From Bradyrhizobium sp. Arg816 (GTDB lineage: Bacteria; Pseudomonadota; Alphaproteobacteria; Rhizobiales; Xanthobacteraceae), in NCBI RefSeq assembly GCF_029989365.1, contig NZ_JAPRAQ010000003.1, positions 124,001 through 188,000 on the forward strand: 64,000 nucleotides of DNA. Direction: 5' to 3'. The notes under the pieces are model-generated. The model had not been told where the DNA came from. It worked only from the letters and a program-made list of their open reading frames with translations, and ran no database searches. Position 1 is the first letter of the stretch; each line of letters begins with the position of its first letter. The position numbers were made by a program, and so were the translations under genes. Below are positions 25,201 through 33,916 of this stretch, piece after piece.

Positions 25201-25981
25201 AAGCTCGGATCGCCGACACAACCTCAGCCGGCGCACTCAGATTCGGACAATGACCGGTGGCCTTGAGAAAAACGATCTCACTGCCGGGAATGCGGCTTCG
25301 CACGAACTTTCCCACCTCCTCGGAGGCGATGATGTCCTCGCTACACTGAAGGATTAGGGTGGGGACGGTGACCTTAGGCAGATCGCTTCGGTTGTCGGAG
25401 GTGAAAGTCACCCGAGCGAAGGCCTTCGCGATCTCGGGGTCGGTCCGACAGAAGCTGTTGGTCAGTTCCTCGGCGAGTTCGGGCCGATCCGGGTTGCCCA
25501 TGATGGAAGGTGCCATCGCGGCGGACCAACCCATATGGTTGTCTTCGAGGAATTCGAGAAGTTCGGCGATCTGCTTTTCGGTGAAGCCCCCGACGTAGTC
25601 GCCGTCGTCGATGTATCTGGCGGAAGGACCGACCAACACCATCCGGCCGAACAACTCCGGAGCCTTGATTGAAGCCAGCACCCCGATCATGGCGCTGACG
25701 GAATGGCCGACGAATATGGCGTCCGTCAGCCCCAACGCGCTGCCGATCTCCGCCAGGTCGTCGGCATAGCCGTGGAGCGTCGAATACTTCGATTTGTCGT
25801 AGGCCGACAGGTCGGACCCGCCCGCGCCGACGTGGTCGAAAAGGACGACCTTGAATTCGCTCTCGAACTCAGGGGCCACGAACCGCCACATGTTTTGGTC
25901 GCAGCCGAAGCCATGAGCAAACACCATAGCCCGATCACCCCGCCCACTAACGTGGACGTTGTTTCTCGCCATCACATCCAT
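25193..25981 (-). CDS. RsbQ-like alpha/beta hydrolase
   Basis: 262 residues from the ATG at 25981. MARNNVHVSGRGDRAMVFAH and GFGCDQNMWRFVAPEF match RsbQ, whose family also includes the plant receptors KAI2 and D14. Catalytic serine 94 lies in VGHSVSAMIG, the acid in LQCSEDIIASEE and histidine 244 in ATGHCPNLSAP, so the triad is complete. Length equals Bacillus RsbQ (269). RsbQ acts with a PAS protein in energy-stress sensing. Here the stop overlaps the start of a PAS histidine kinase by eight bases. Confidence 0.88.
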   Translation of the reverse strand: MDVMARNNVHVSGRGDRAMVFAHGFGCDQNMWRFVAPEFESEFKVVLFDHVGAGGSDLSAYDKSKYSTLHGYADDLAEIGSALGLTDAIFVGHSVSAMIGVLASIKAPELFGRMVLVGPSARYIDDGDYVGGFTEKQIAELLEFLEDNHMGWSAAMAPSIMGNPDRPELAEELTNSFCRTDPEIAKAFARVTFTSDNRSDLPKVTVPTLILQCSEDIIASEEVGKFVRSRIPGSEIVFLKATGHCPNLSAPAEVVSAIRAYV

Positions 25982-26290
25982 GCAAATTCCCGGACTGCCG
26001 CCGATCGGACGGGAAATTAAGCCCTAGCACCACTCGGAAACCGGTGTGCCCCGAGACCCAAGCGCCGCGAGCGTCATTTGTTCCTCGCCAGTTACGGCAC
26101 GGCGGGATATTGAGCCTCCCCGACCTCCGGGCCGGCTACGCCCCCGTTAAGCGCAGATTCCGGCTAGTTGCGAAAATCGTGCGCAGGGCCGCGGGCGAGT
26201 CTTATTACTCAAAACGCTACCTTTACTGATCTGCCGCAAGTGCGCCCTATCGTTCACCCAATTGTTTTTCCGTGCCAGGCAACGGGCTGG

Positions 26291-26479
26291 CTAACGGCCG
26301 GAAGGCTGCCGAACAGGGCCCGCGATCAGGTGATAGGTCGGCACCCAAGCCGAATTCCATGTCTCGATAGTGTCGCCGCACACAGAACACTCGAAGCTGC
26401 TCAATTCCCGAGTTGCGGCCATCGCCTCGGTTCTGCGATAAACCGCCCCGCATTTGCAGTTCCTGTGTTGATCAGCCAT
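26291..26479 (-). CDS. Small zinc-ribbon-like protein
   Basis: 62 residues from the ATG at 26479. Cysteines in HRNCKCGAVYRR and FECSVCGDTIETW form a two-knuckle zinc site; the rest (AWVPTYHLIAGPVRQP) is conserved in a decayed copy at 12232-12392. Function unknown. No ribosome site stands out. Confidence 0.65.
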   Translation of the reverse strand: MADQHRNCKCGAVYRRTEAMAATRELSSFECSVCGDTIETWNSAWVPTYHLIAGPVRQPSGR

Positions 26480-26638
26480 GGGTCCAGCCTACGCCTTCTC
26501 AACTGATTTGCCCACGCACGACTCGCCGAAAGCGATACCGACCTCTTTCGCGCAGCGTGATCAGCCATCGCCGAGGGCGCCGCTCGCAGATCGGAGGTTG
26601 CCCTAAGAGGATCGTAGGAACGGCCGCAGTGGGACAAC

Positions 26639-27796
26639 CTATGCTCGGGGAAGCCGAATTGTGAATGTCGTGCCCGTCGCTTCATCAGAGGCAACGTTGA
26701 TCTCCCCGCCGTGGGCCTCGACGATAAGTTTTGCGATGTAGAGTCCTAGCCCGAGATGCGAGTGCTCACCCGTATCCTGGACTTGGCCACGCATCCACGA
26801 TTGAAAAATAGTCTTCTGGGCTCGCGGGGGAATGGGTGGACCGTCATTGTGAACACTCACGGCCAGCGTTGAAGGATCGGTCCCCGATATCGACACGGTG
26901 ACGGGACCGGATGCATCGCTGTATTGGATCGCGTTCCCGATCAAATTGGACAAAACCTGCCCCATCCTTGCGGCGTCCCAAAGCCCGGTCGAATCCCCCT
27001 CGTGCGTGACATCGATCGTCTGCTTTTCGTGTATGCTCCGCAGTTCGTTGACGATCGACTGGCACAGCGAGAGCATGTCGGTTCGGGCTTTCTTGACGGG
27101 GATGTCGGTTCCGAAAGACGCGCGGGTGAGATCGAACAGGTCGTCGAGGATTCGGCTGGCTCGGTCCGTCGTGCTGACGAGATCGGACACCATCTTTGGG
27201 TGTCTCGGATCTGTGGGTCCGGCGCGTTTCATCCACTGGGCCGCCATCGACGCCGCCCCTATGGGACTTCGCAGGTCGTGACCTAAGATCCCCAAGAACA
27301 GATTCCGGGAATTGTTGATGGTCTTGGTGTAGTGGGCGACGGACTCCGCTACGGCTTGGTCGATCGCTTCGTTGAACCGTGTGAGATCCTCGAGGTCCGT
27401 GCCGGCGAGCTTCTGTTGATGGGCTGCCCATTGCTTGACGACGCTGGCCCTCAGGGCTCGATATTCTGAGACCATCTGGTCGATGTCGAATCCGTCCGCA
27501 AGACGAAGCGCCGCATGGATCTCGGCTGCGCTCTGGCGAAATGGCCCGTCGCTGTCGGCCAGACCTCGCGATTTGTCCATCTGTTCGGATGGAGTTTGCT
27601 CGGACTCCAGGTCGTTGGCCACGAACTTGAGGATGTCGACGATATGATCCTGGAGCGCCAGCTTCGACATTCCGTCGCTCGCCGGCGTCCTCGTCCGGGC
27701 GAATTCGGTCCATTCCTTTATGATGGCGGGCTGGTTTTGTCGGATGAAATCCGCAAGCCTCAGATGCGAAGTGGGCTGGTGTTCTTTGCCGGTCAT
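26639..27796 (-). CDS. Sensor histidine kinase with RsbR-type N-terminal domain
   Basis: 385 residues from the ATG at 27796. The first 160 residues (RLADFIRQNQPAIIKEWTEF, MVSEYRALRASVVKQWA) form a helical globin-like bundle of the RsbRD N-terminal type. A HisKA box NLFLGILGHDLRSPIGAASM and HATPase motifs NLIGNAIQYSDASGP, GLGLYIAKLIVEAHGGEI follow. Cytoplasmic. RsbR proteins belong to stressosomes in Bacillus; here the sensor bundle is wired to a kinase. No receiver is adjacent, so phosphate may flow to one of the lone receivers in this block. Confidence 0.9.
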   Translation of the reverse strand: MTGKEHQPTSHLRLADFIRQNQPAIIKEWTEFARTRTPASDGMSKLALQDHIVDILKFVANDLESEQTPSEQMDKSRGLADSDGPFRQSAAEIHAALRLADGFDIDQMVSEYRALRASVVKQWAAHQQKLAGTDLEDLTRFNEAIDQAVAESVAHYTKTINNSRNLFLGILGHDLRSPIGAASMAAQWMKRAGPTDPRHPKMVSDLVSTTDRASRILDDLFDLTRASFGTDIPVKKARTDMLSLCQSIVNELRSIHEKQTIDVTHEGDSTGLWDAARMGQVLSNLIGNAIQYSDASGPVTVSISGTDPSTLAVSVHNDGPPIPPRAQKTIFQSWMRGQVQDTGEHSHLGLGLYIAKLIVEAHGGEINVASDEATGTTFTIRLPRA

Positions 27797-27900
27797 GTCA
27801 CGCCCCCAATCTCGCTTTACTCAGAAAGGCTGTATTTTGCGGCCCTTCATTCTAGTCTCACACTGCAGCAGAAACCAGTCAGCCGGTCCGGCCCGATCGG

Positions 27901-28884
27901 CTACGCCGCGGCAGTCGTCGTAACTTCGCGCAGGGCCGACATGACTTCCTCCGTCGCGGTCTGCTGGATCATGTGGCCGTTTCCCGCCAGCCTGTGAAAA
28001 CGGCTGTGCGGTATTGCGGAATGCAGCTTGGCCGACTGGGCTTCGATATCGACGACTTTGTCCTGCGCGCCCGCAATGATCACCACTGGCATTTTGAGAT
28101 CGCCGTAGTGCCGGCGCTCCATCAGCGCGTCCGGAACCATCAGCGTAGCTTCCGCCGCGGCAGCCCGCAGTTGGGACGGCCGGAGCGCCATTTCCTTCGG
28201 AAAGCCACTGAACTTTCCGGGCACGCGCCGGGGGCCGAACATCTTCGCCATCATCCTCGGCCAGGCGAGCCGCCCGACCAGAGGTGAAAAGGTATGGCTG
28301 AGAATGTCGCCCAGCAGGGGCAGTGAGGCCGGAAGAGATGTGAAAGTATCGGACCGGACAGATGGGTAGTAGTATCCAGACGCGAGAACCAGTCCACGGA
28401 CGAAGGAGGGATCTTGAAGGGCCATCGCGATGGCGACTGATGCGCCCCACGAATGACCTAGGACGATGGCACTGGAGACGCCGATCTTTTGCAGTGCGAG
28501 CTTCAACAGCTTCGCTTGAGCGTCAGGTGTCCACACGATGTCGCGCGGGCGCTCACTGTGCCCGAACCCTGGGCGGTCGAATGCGATGACGCGATATTGC
28601 TCGGCCGCAAGGTCGATGAGTCCGCTGCACTCGAAGTCCTGCACCATGCTGCCGTTGCCATGCAAAAGCACGACCGGCTCGCCTTCGCCACGTTCAAGGT
28701 AGTGCAGACGCACGCCGTTCACTTCGACGAAGCGGCCCTTGGCTGGATTTGTGGCTTCAGCCGCCTTCGCCAAGTACAGGTTGATCGCTGCGATGGCCGC
28801 CAAGGAAAGGACCGTGACTGCTATCAGGGAGCCGGCTGCGGCCGAATGGGCTCGGCGCGCGGAGGCCGCTGGAACGATATGCAT
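27901..28884 (-). CDS. Membrane-anchored alpha/beta hydrolase
   Basis: 327 residues from the ATG at 28884, with GGAAAG upstream; a longer frame exists but lacks a site. An N-terminal helix (SLIAVTVLSLAAIAAINLYL) anchors or exports it. The hydrolase fold shows VVLLHGNGSMVQDF, nucleophile VLGHSWGASVAIAMALQ, acid in IAGAQDKVV and histidine in LAGNGHMIQQT. It is a likely esterase or epoxide-hydrolase-type enzyme at the periplasmic face. It lies 104 bases after the RsbR-type kinase on the same strand. Confidence 0.88.
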   Translation of the reverse strand: MHIVPAASARRAHSAAAGSLIAVTVLSLAAIAAINLYLAKAAEATNPAKGRFVEVNGVRLHYLERGEGEPVVLLHGNGSMVQDFECSGLIDLAAEQYRVIAFDRPGFGHSERPRDIVWTPDAQAKLLKLALQKIGVSSAIVLGHSWGASVAIAMALQDPSFVRGLVLASGYYYPSVRSDTFTSLPASLPLLGDILSHTFSPLVGRLAWPRMMAKMFGPRRVPGKFSGFPKEMALRPSQLRAAAAEATLMVPDALMERRHYGDLKMPVVIIAGAQDKVVDIEAQSAKLHSAIPHSRFHRLAGNGHMIQQTATEEVMSALREVTTTAAA

Positions 28885-29188
28885 CGGCACTTTCCGGATT
28901 TGCCCGCAATCCGGACGGCGCCCGAAACGTTGCGGCGCAAGATGAACATGCGGAAGCCGACATCGTTCCAACCCAGCTTCAGTGGCCTATTAAGCCCCTC
29001 GGACAGGTATCGCCGATCGAACCCCAAGACATCGCATACTTCCGCGACCGCTTCGGCGGCCGAGATGCCACTGACGAGCGAGATGGACTACGCGCCCGTG
29101 GGCGTGCGGGTCGGCCGGTCCTTTGTCCAGCCGTGCTCCTCGCGTTCGTGGATGTCATTGTTCAATATCTGACGCAGGCAATAGTTCA

Positions 29189-29210
29189 GCTGTCAGACAG
29201 GCTTGAACTG
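29189..29210 (+). repeat. Degenerate internal att site
   Basis: 20 of 22 bases match the tRNA-Thr 3' end core at 6132-6153 and 56793-56814, in the same orientation. The following 130 bases are homologous to those after the left att (TTGATT..TATTG..CTTTTCGGTCC, TGTGTGGCAC at 29269-29278, TCGGCGCGAG), so it is the left end of a second element. Confidence 0.7.
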
Positions 29211-30283
29211 TGACAACAATCCCACCAGAGCTTGATTTTATTGTACTTTTCGGTCCGGCGTTTTTTTTTGTGTGGCACCCTTGAGGGGCGCCGCGCAGCA
29301 ACGTTTACCACACTCGGCGCGAGGTCACCACGGAGGAAATCCCGTTAGTTGCAGGAGCTGACCGGTCTAACTCTTCGATAGTTGTTGGTTCTTACGGTAC
29401 CGGCAAAGGTCGCACTGGCGGAGATAGTGGGACTCTCTTCCTCAAAGCACCGGATGCGCGAAAACCGCGGAAAACAAGGATTCCCAAAAAGGGCCGGTTG
29501 TGACCGCTGTGTACCACCTGGCCGGCCGATGCGGCCGTCAATCTCGGTCGATTTCGGAGCAGTTGGAGAGGTCTCGAACAGACAAGATGGGCCTAGGGCC
29601 CCAGGGACGAGGAGCGGACCGGTGCCGACGAGGAAGAATGTTATCCGAGATCTCTTTGGGGACGCCCCGGCGCATTCGCCCGGTCTCGCGACCGAAGCTG
29701 GCGGCTTCGACGGTGCGGTGCCGGCGCCCGCCGATCAGGTCGAACGGCGATCGCTCCGGCTGTTGTCGACCCATCCAGGGGAGGCCGCGGCGCCGGCGTC
29801 ATCTCTGCGCGACACGCTCAAGCACCGAGCGCGCCAGATGTCGCGCTATCTGGAGCCGGCGACGACGCGCTGCGGAATATCGCGCATCGAGTGAGAACCA
29901 AGATGCATGTTCTGCTGCTGTAGGCGCTCGATCAATTTCGGAAGAAGCGCGTTACATCGCCGTCGCACGTTGACTCCGCGCCTATCGGCGTGCGTGAAGC
30001 CCCCGGGCGTCAGAACGAACTGCTGCGGGCGGCACGGAGATAAGTCTATCCCGTCGTGATGCCGCCGCGCGGTATCTTTTTGCTCGGCATGACTTCCGAT
30101 AATTAGGCATTACCGATGGTGACGTCCGCTTTGTCACAATCCCAGGCAAGGTAGGACGTGTACTAAACCCGATGTCGTGACTGCTCTGAAAACGAGCGAA
30201 TTGCTGCGCGGCAGCGAAATGACGAGAAGGTGCCATGCGTGGGCGGCTGGTCGAGGGGCGGGCGGAAGGCGCACACGTTCTGA
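29211..30283. other. 1.07 kb without a recognised gene
   Basis: The first 130 bases repeat the left-end flank of the island. A frame at 29382-29894 is open on the plus strand and includes KNVIRDLFGDAPAHSPGLA, but I recognise no family and see no ribosome site. The rest looks non-coding. It may be decayed DNA at the old boundary between two island units. Confidence 0.4.
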
Positions 30284-30397
30284 TTAAATGTCTGAATCCA
30301 CCCCCTCATCCGGCAGATGATGCTCGTGCCAGACAGCATTGAGAATGCCGCAGCTGCAGGCGAAACCGATGCCGAGTATCCAGGCGAAGTACCACAT
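30284..30397 (-). CDS. cydX: Cytochrome bd oxidase small subunit CydX
   Basis: 37 residues: MWYFAWILGIGFACSCGILN, then AVWHEHHLPDEG. The MWYFAWILG start and one membrane helix are the signature of CydX, needed for stability and activity of cytochrome bd. It lies 9 bases after cydB, the last gene of the operon. It is too short for usual gene calling. Confidence 0.9.
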   Translation of the reverse strand: MWYFAWILGIGFACSCGILNAVWHEHHLPDEGVDSDI

Positions 30398-30406
30398 CGC
30401 GCGTCC

Positions 30407-31558
30407 TCAATAGAAACTAGCCGAATTTTTCTCAACCAAGCTTGCCGTCACCGGCCCGCGCATCGCGCGAAACACAATCGCGGTATAGGCTAGTACAATC
30501 GGGAGAAAGATCAGCGTCGCCAGCAGCATCACGAACAATGTAAATCGGCTTGAAGAAGCATCCCAGACGGTCAGGCTCGCCTCAGGCGCGATATTCGACG
30601 GCACAAGAAAGGGAAACATGCTCACACCGGCAGTGCCGACGATGCCGAAGATGCCAAGCGCACTGGCGACAAACGTCAGGACCCGATGGTGTGTCATCGC
30701 CAGAAACGGAATAAGAAGCGGTCCCAGCACGCCGAGAAGCGGAGCGAGGATCATCCAGTGATGAGCCCTGTAGTTGGCGAGCCATTGGCCGGGCTTGCGC
30801 ACGACCGTTTTCAGCAATGGGTTGGACGAACCATCGCTCGTCACCACGCTGGTGATGGCGTATCCATCGATGCCTAACCAAACCCAAAGCCCCGCCGCGA
30901 CAAACAAGACGAAGGTCGCTAACCCTCCGATCTTCACGACGTCGCGCGCGCGCTGTTGCACGGCATCGTCGGTCTTGAGGGCGAGATAGGCGGCGCCGTG
31001 GGTGGCGAGCATCGCCGCCGACACCAGGCCAGACAACAGGCCGAAGGGATTGAGTAGCTCAAGAAGTCCACCCCCTTCGTAGAGGACCCTTAGATCGCTA
31101 TCGATGCGAAAAGGAACTCCCTGCAACAGATTGCCAAATGCCACGCCGAAAATCAGACTCGGCAGAACGCCACCCAAGAACAACGCATAGTCCCAGAACG
31201 CCCGCCAGCGCGTATCGGCGAATCCGTTCCGAAACTTGAACCCCACGGGCCGCAGGATAAGCGCCGCGAGCACCAGGAACATTGCAACGTAGAAGCCCGA
31301 GAAAGTTGCTGCATAGACCTCTGGCCAAGCCGCGAACACGGCACCCGCACCGAGGATCAACCAGACTTGATTTCCCTCCCAGAACGGTCCGATGGCGTTG
31401 ATCGTGATCCGTCTCTCTACATCGTTTCTCGCCACATATCGCAGCAGGATTGCCACCCCGAGATCGTATCCACCGGTTATGGCGAAGCCGATGAGCAACA
31501 GACCGAGAAGAAGCCACCAGATGACGCGGAGGGTTTCGTAGTCGAGCGGGATGGTCAT
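30407..31558 (-). CDS. cydB: Cytochrome d ubiquinol oxidase subunit II
   Basis: 383 residues starting MTIPLDYETLRVIWWLLLG. Eight to nine membrane helices; family motifs GFAITGGYDLGVAILL, FWEGNQVWLILGAGAVFAAW, FRNGFADTRWRAFWDYALF. CydB pairs with CydA to form the quinol-oxidising, oxygen-reducing bd complex in the inner membrane, which works at very low oxygen and resists nitric oxide and sulfide. It starts 9 bases after cydA. Confidence 0.96.
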   Translation of the reverse strand: MTIPLDYETLRVIWWLLLGLLLIGFAITGGYDLGVAILLRYVARNDVERRITINAIGPFWEGNQVWLILGAGAVFAAWPEVYAATFSGFYVAMFLVLAALILRPVGFKFRNGFADTRWRAFWDYALFLGGVLPSLIFGVAFGNLLQGVPFRIDSDLRVLYEGGGLLELLNPFGLLSGLVSAAMLATHGAAYLALKTDDAVQQRARDVVKIGGLATFVLFVAAGLWVWLGIDGYAITSVVTSDGSSNPLLKTVVRKPGQWLANYRAHHWMILAPLLGVLGPLLIPFLAMTHHRVLTFVASALGIFGIVGTAGVSMFPFLVPSNIAPEASLTVWDASSSRFTLFVMLLATLIFLPIVLAYTAIVFRAMRGPVTASLVEKNSASFY

Positions 31559-31567
31559 ATATGCCCC

Positions 31568-33127
31568 TCACTCAGCCAGGGAGAGTTTCGGCGCAGGCCT
31601 CAAACCCAACGCCTCCACGGGTCCCATGTGGACGTATTTGCGCAACAGAACGATGTCGACAACGAGAAGAGAAGTATAAAACATAACAAAGCCGGCCAAC
31701 GTGAACAGGACTTGGCCGGCTGATACCGAAGACGCCGCGAGAAATGTCGGAAGCACCCCATCGATTGCCCAAGGTTGGCGTCCATATTCGGCGACGATCC
31801 AGCCGAGTTCAGCGGCGATCCAGGGAAGCGGCAACGACCACACCATCAAATGCAACAGCCACCGACGGGAAAAATTCCTGTGCGACGCATTCCAGAAGAT
31901 CAGCGCGAACAAGCCTATAAAATAGAAGCCCAATCCCACCATGACACGGAAGCTCCAGAACAGCGGGCCGATGTTGGGGATCGTGTCTGCCGCGGCTTTC
32001 GCAATGGTCAAGGCGTCCGCGGTGCGCGGGTCGGTGACGTGCCGTTTGAGAAGCAGGGCATATCCAAGATCGGATGCATGGTCACGGAGCTGCGCCGCGG
32101 CTTGGCTGTCGCCGCGATTCTGCTTCAGCCGCTCGAGTGCGTCGTAGGCGATCAGACCATTGCGGATTCGGCTTTCGGCGTGCTCCACAAGGTCGTTAAT
32201 TCCCGCAACCTGCTGGTCAAACGAGCGCGTGGCGATAATGCCTAGCGCCCATGGGATCTTGACGCCATAGACGACCCGGCGGTTTGCAGTGTCGGGAATC
32301 CCGAAAACATAAAATCCCGCCGGCGCCGGCTCGGTTTGCCACATGGCTTCGATGGCCGCGAGTTTCATCTTCTGATTCTCTGACAGAGTGTAACCGCTCT
32401 CGTCCCCGAGAACGACGACACAGAGGGCCGACGCCAACCCAAATGCCGATGCAACGATGATCGATCGTTTTGCGAAGGCGTGGAAACGTCCCGAGAGCAG
32501 GTAGTAAGCCGAGATCGCTACAACGAACATTGAACCGGTGACATATCCGGCCCCGACCGTGTGGACAAACTTCGCTTGGGCGACAGGATTGAAGATCAAA
32601 TCCCAGAACGAAGTGAGCTCCATCCGCATGGTGTCGGAGTTGAAAATGGCGCCAACCGGATTCTGCATCCATCCATTGGCGATGAGTATCCACAAGGCCG
32701 AAAGGTTCGAGCCGATCGCGACCAGCCACGTTACGGCCAGATGTCCGAGCTTCGGCAAACGGTCCCAACCGAAGAAAAACAGACCGACAAAAGTCGATTC
32801 CAGGAAGAAGGCCATCAACCCTTCGATCGCAAGCGGTGCGCCGAATATGTCGCCGACGTAGTGGGAGTAATACGCCCAGTTGGTTCCGAACTGGAATTCC
32901 ATGGTTATTCCAGTGGCCACCCCCATCGCAAAGTTGATGCCGAAAAGCTTGCCCCAGAACTTGGTCGCGTCACGCCAGATTTCCCGACCCGTCATCACGT
33001 AGACGCTTTCCATCATGGCAAGCAGTAGCGAGAGCCCAAGCGTCAGAGGAACAAACAGGAAATGATATAGAGCCGTGATTGCGAATTGCAGTCGGGCAAG
33101 GCTGACGGGGTCAAGATCGAACATCAT
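31568..33127 (-). CDS. cydA: Cytochrome d ubiquinol oxidase subunit I
   Basis: About 519 residues from the ATG at 33127. DPVSLARLQFAITALYHFLF with the heme-ligand histidine, MEFQFGTNWAYYSHYVGDIF and GRQPWAIDGVLPT are hallmark CydA motifs. The length equals E. coli CydA (522), so the Q-loop is the long type. It binds hemes b558, b595 and d and oxidises ubiquinol. No cydDC exporter genes are in the window; they would be needed elsewhere for assembly. Confidence 0.96.
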   Translation of the reverse strand: MMFDLDPVSLARLQFAITALYHFLFVPLTLGLSLLLAMMESVYVMTGREIWRDATKFWGKLFGINFAMGVATGITMEFQFGTNWAYYSHYVGDIFGAPLAIEGLMAFFLESTFVGLFFFGWDRLPKLGHLAVTWLVAIGSNLSALWILIANGWMQNPVGAIFNSDTMRMELTSFWDLIFNPVAQAKFVHTVGAGYVTGSMFVVAISAYYLLSGRFHAFAKRSIIVASAFGLASALCVVVLGDESGYTLSENQKMKLAAIEAMWQTEPAPAGFYVFGIPDTANRRVVYGVKIPWALGIIATRSFDQQVAGINDLVEHAESRIRNGLIAYDALERLKQNRGDSQAAAQLRDHASDLGYALLLKRHVTDPRTADALTIAKAAADTIPNIGPLFWSFRVMVGLGFYFIGLFALIFWNASHRNFSRRWLLHLMVWSLPLPWIAAELGWIVAEYGRQPWAIDGVLPTFLAASSVSAGQVLFTLAGFVMFYTSLLVVDIVLLRKYVHMGPVEALGLRPAPKLSLAE

Positions 33128-33144
33128 CAAATATCCGTCGCTGG

Positions 33145-33354
33145 TTACCGCGGGGACGTGGATGGACCTAACACACGGGCTACGGTGGTTGCGTCAACGA
33201 GCGGCTTCGCGTTATCCGGAAACATGAAAATCTTCATGCTGACGATTCCGATCAGCTTGATGACAAGAACGAGCATGATCGCCCTCGCAAGCGGCGTTTT
33301 CGGCCTGGCTCCGGCAACCAGAAATTCGCTCAACGACGACAATATCGAGTTCAA
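33145..33354 (-). CDS. cydP: CydP-like small subunit protein of the bd oxidase operon
   Basis: 69 residues from a TTG start at 33354 with GAGGG upstream. A single membrane helix (LARAIMLVLVIKLIGIVSMK) with the LxREIxLxLxIKL-type pattern of CydP, found first in many proteobacterial cyd operons. It lies 17 bases before cydA. Role inferred from family and position. Confidence 0.7.
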   Translation of the reverse strand: MNSILSSLSEFLVAGARPKTPLARAIMLVLVIKLIGIVSMKIFMFPDNAKPLVDATTVARVLGPSTSPR

Positions 33355-33364
33355 CTAGAGGCCC

Positions 33365-33780
33365 TCAACATGGAGGCTCGGGACGCCCGGTCAGACACTC
33401 AAGTCGACGGGTTGCCAAAGCCAAGACCGCCCTCTCGGCCGCATCGGCGTCGCCCCTGGAATGCTTTTCGAGATCGAACTTGAGAGTTCCGTTGGTGTCC
33501 CGTTCGGCATCCGCGAGCTCTGCTACGCTGCCCGCAGCGCCGATCTTGTCCATCAAATCGTAGAGGCGCACAGCCGACGGTCCACCCGACGGTATGAATT
33601 TCTCGTCGTAAACTTCTACATCGCGGCGAACATCGATGCCAACAGGCTCAAAGACATAGAACATTTTGTTCGCGTGCCTGTCGAGAAATGACTGCTACTT
33701 GCCGTTAAAATACCCTGCCGCGCCCGGATGGGCGGGAATGTAGGCGTCCTTGCCGATGCCCGGCGCACTAATCTGCGCGA
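33365..33780 (-). pseudogene. Remnant of a TAXI-family TRAP solute receptor
   Basis: Minus-strand translation gives ISAPGIGKDAYIPAHPGAAG, then YFNGK followed by a stop, then QSFLDRHANKMFYVFEPVGI. HPGAxxYFNG-x-QSFLDR is the C-terminal region of TAXI receptors; the TAG replaces a coding residue. Upstream parts of the receptor are absent. The downstream frame goes on for 99 codons to 33365. A decayed fragment beside the cyd operon. Confidence 0.7.
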
Positions 33781-33916
33781 GAAGTGGACCTCACAGTGAT
33801 GGGCACAGAAACGAAGTGTTGGACGTCACCGCCCATCGTCATGGCGCAGTGAACTCAAGGCTTGCTTCGCCGGTCAGGAACGGACAGGTGCGTCAGCTAT
33901 CAAGATCGCTAAAAAT

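Noticed and set aside
29382..29894. 170-codon plus-strand frame in the gene-poor zone
   Set aside because: I could not match KNVIRDLFGDAP to a family; no ribosome site. Left as unassigned.
33355..33420. FixK/FNR box upstream of cydP
   Set aside because: I looked for TTGAT-N4-ATCAA-like dyads in the region and found none convincing.
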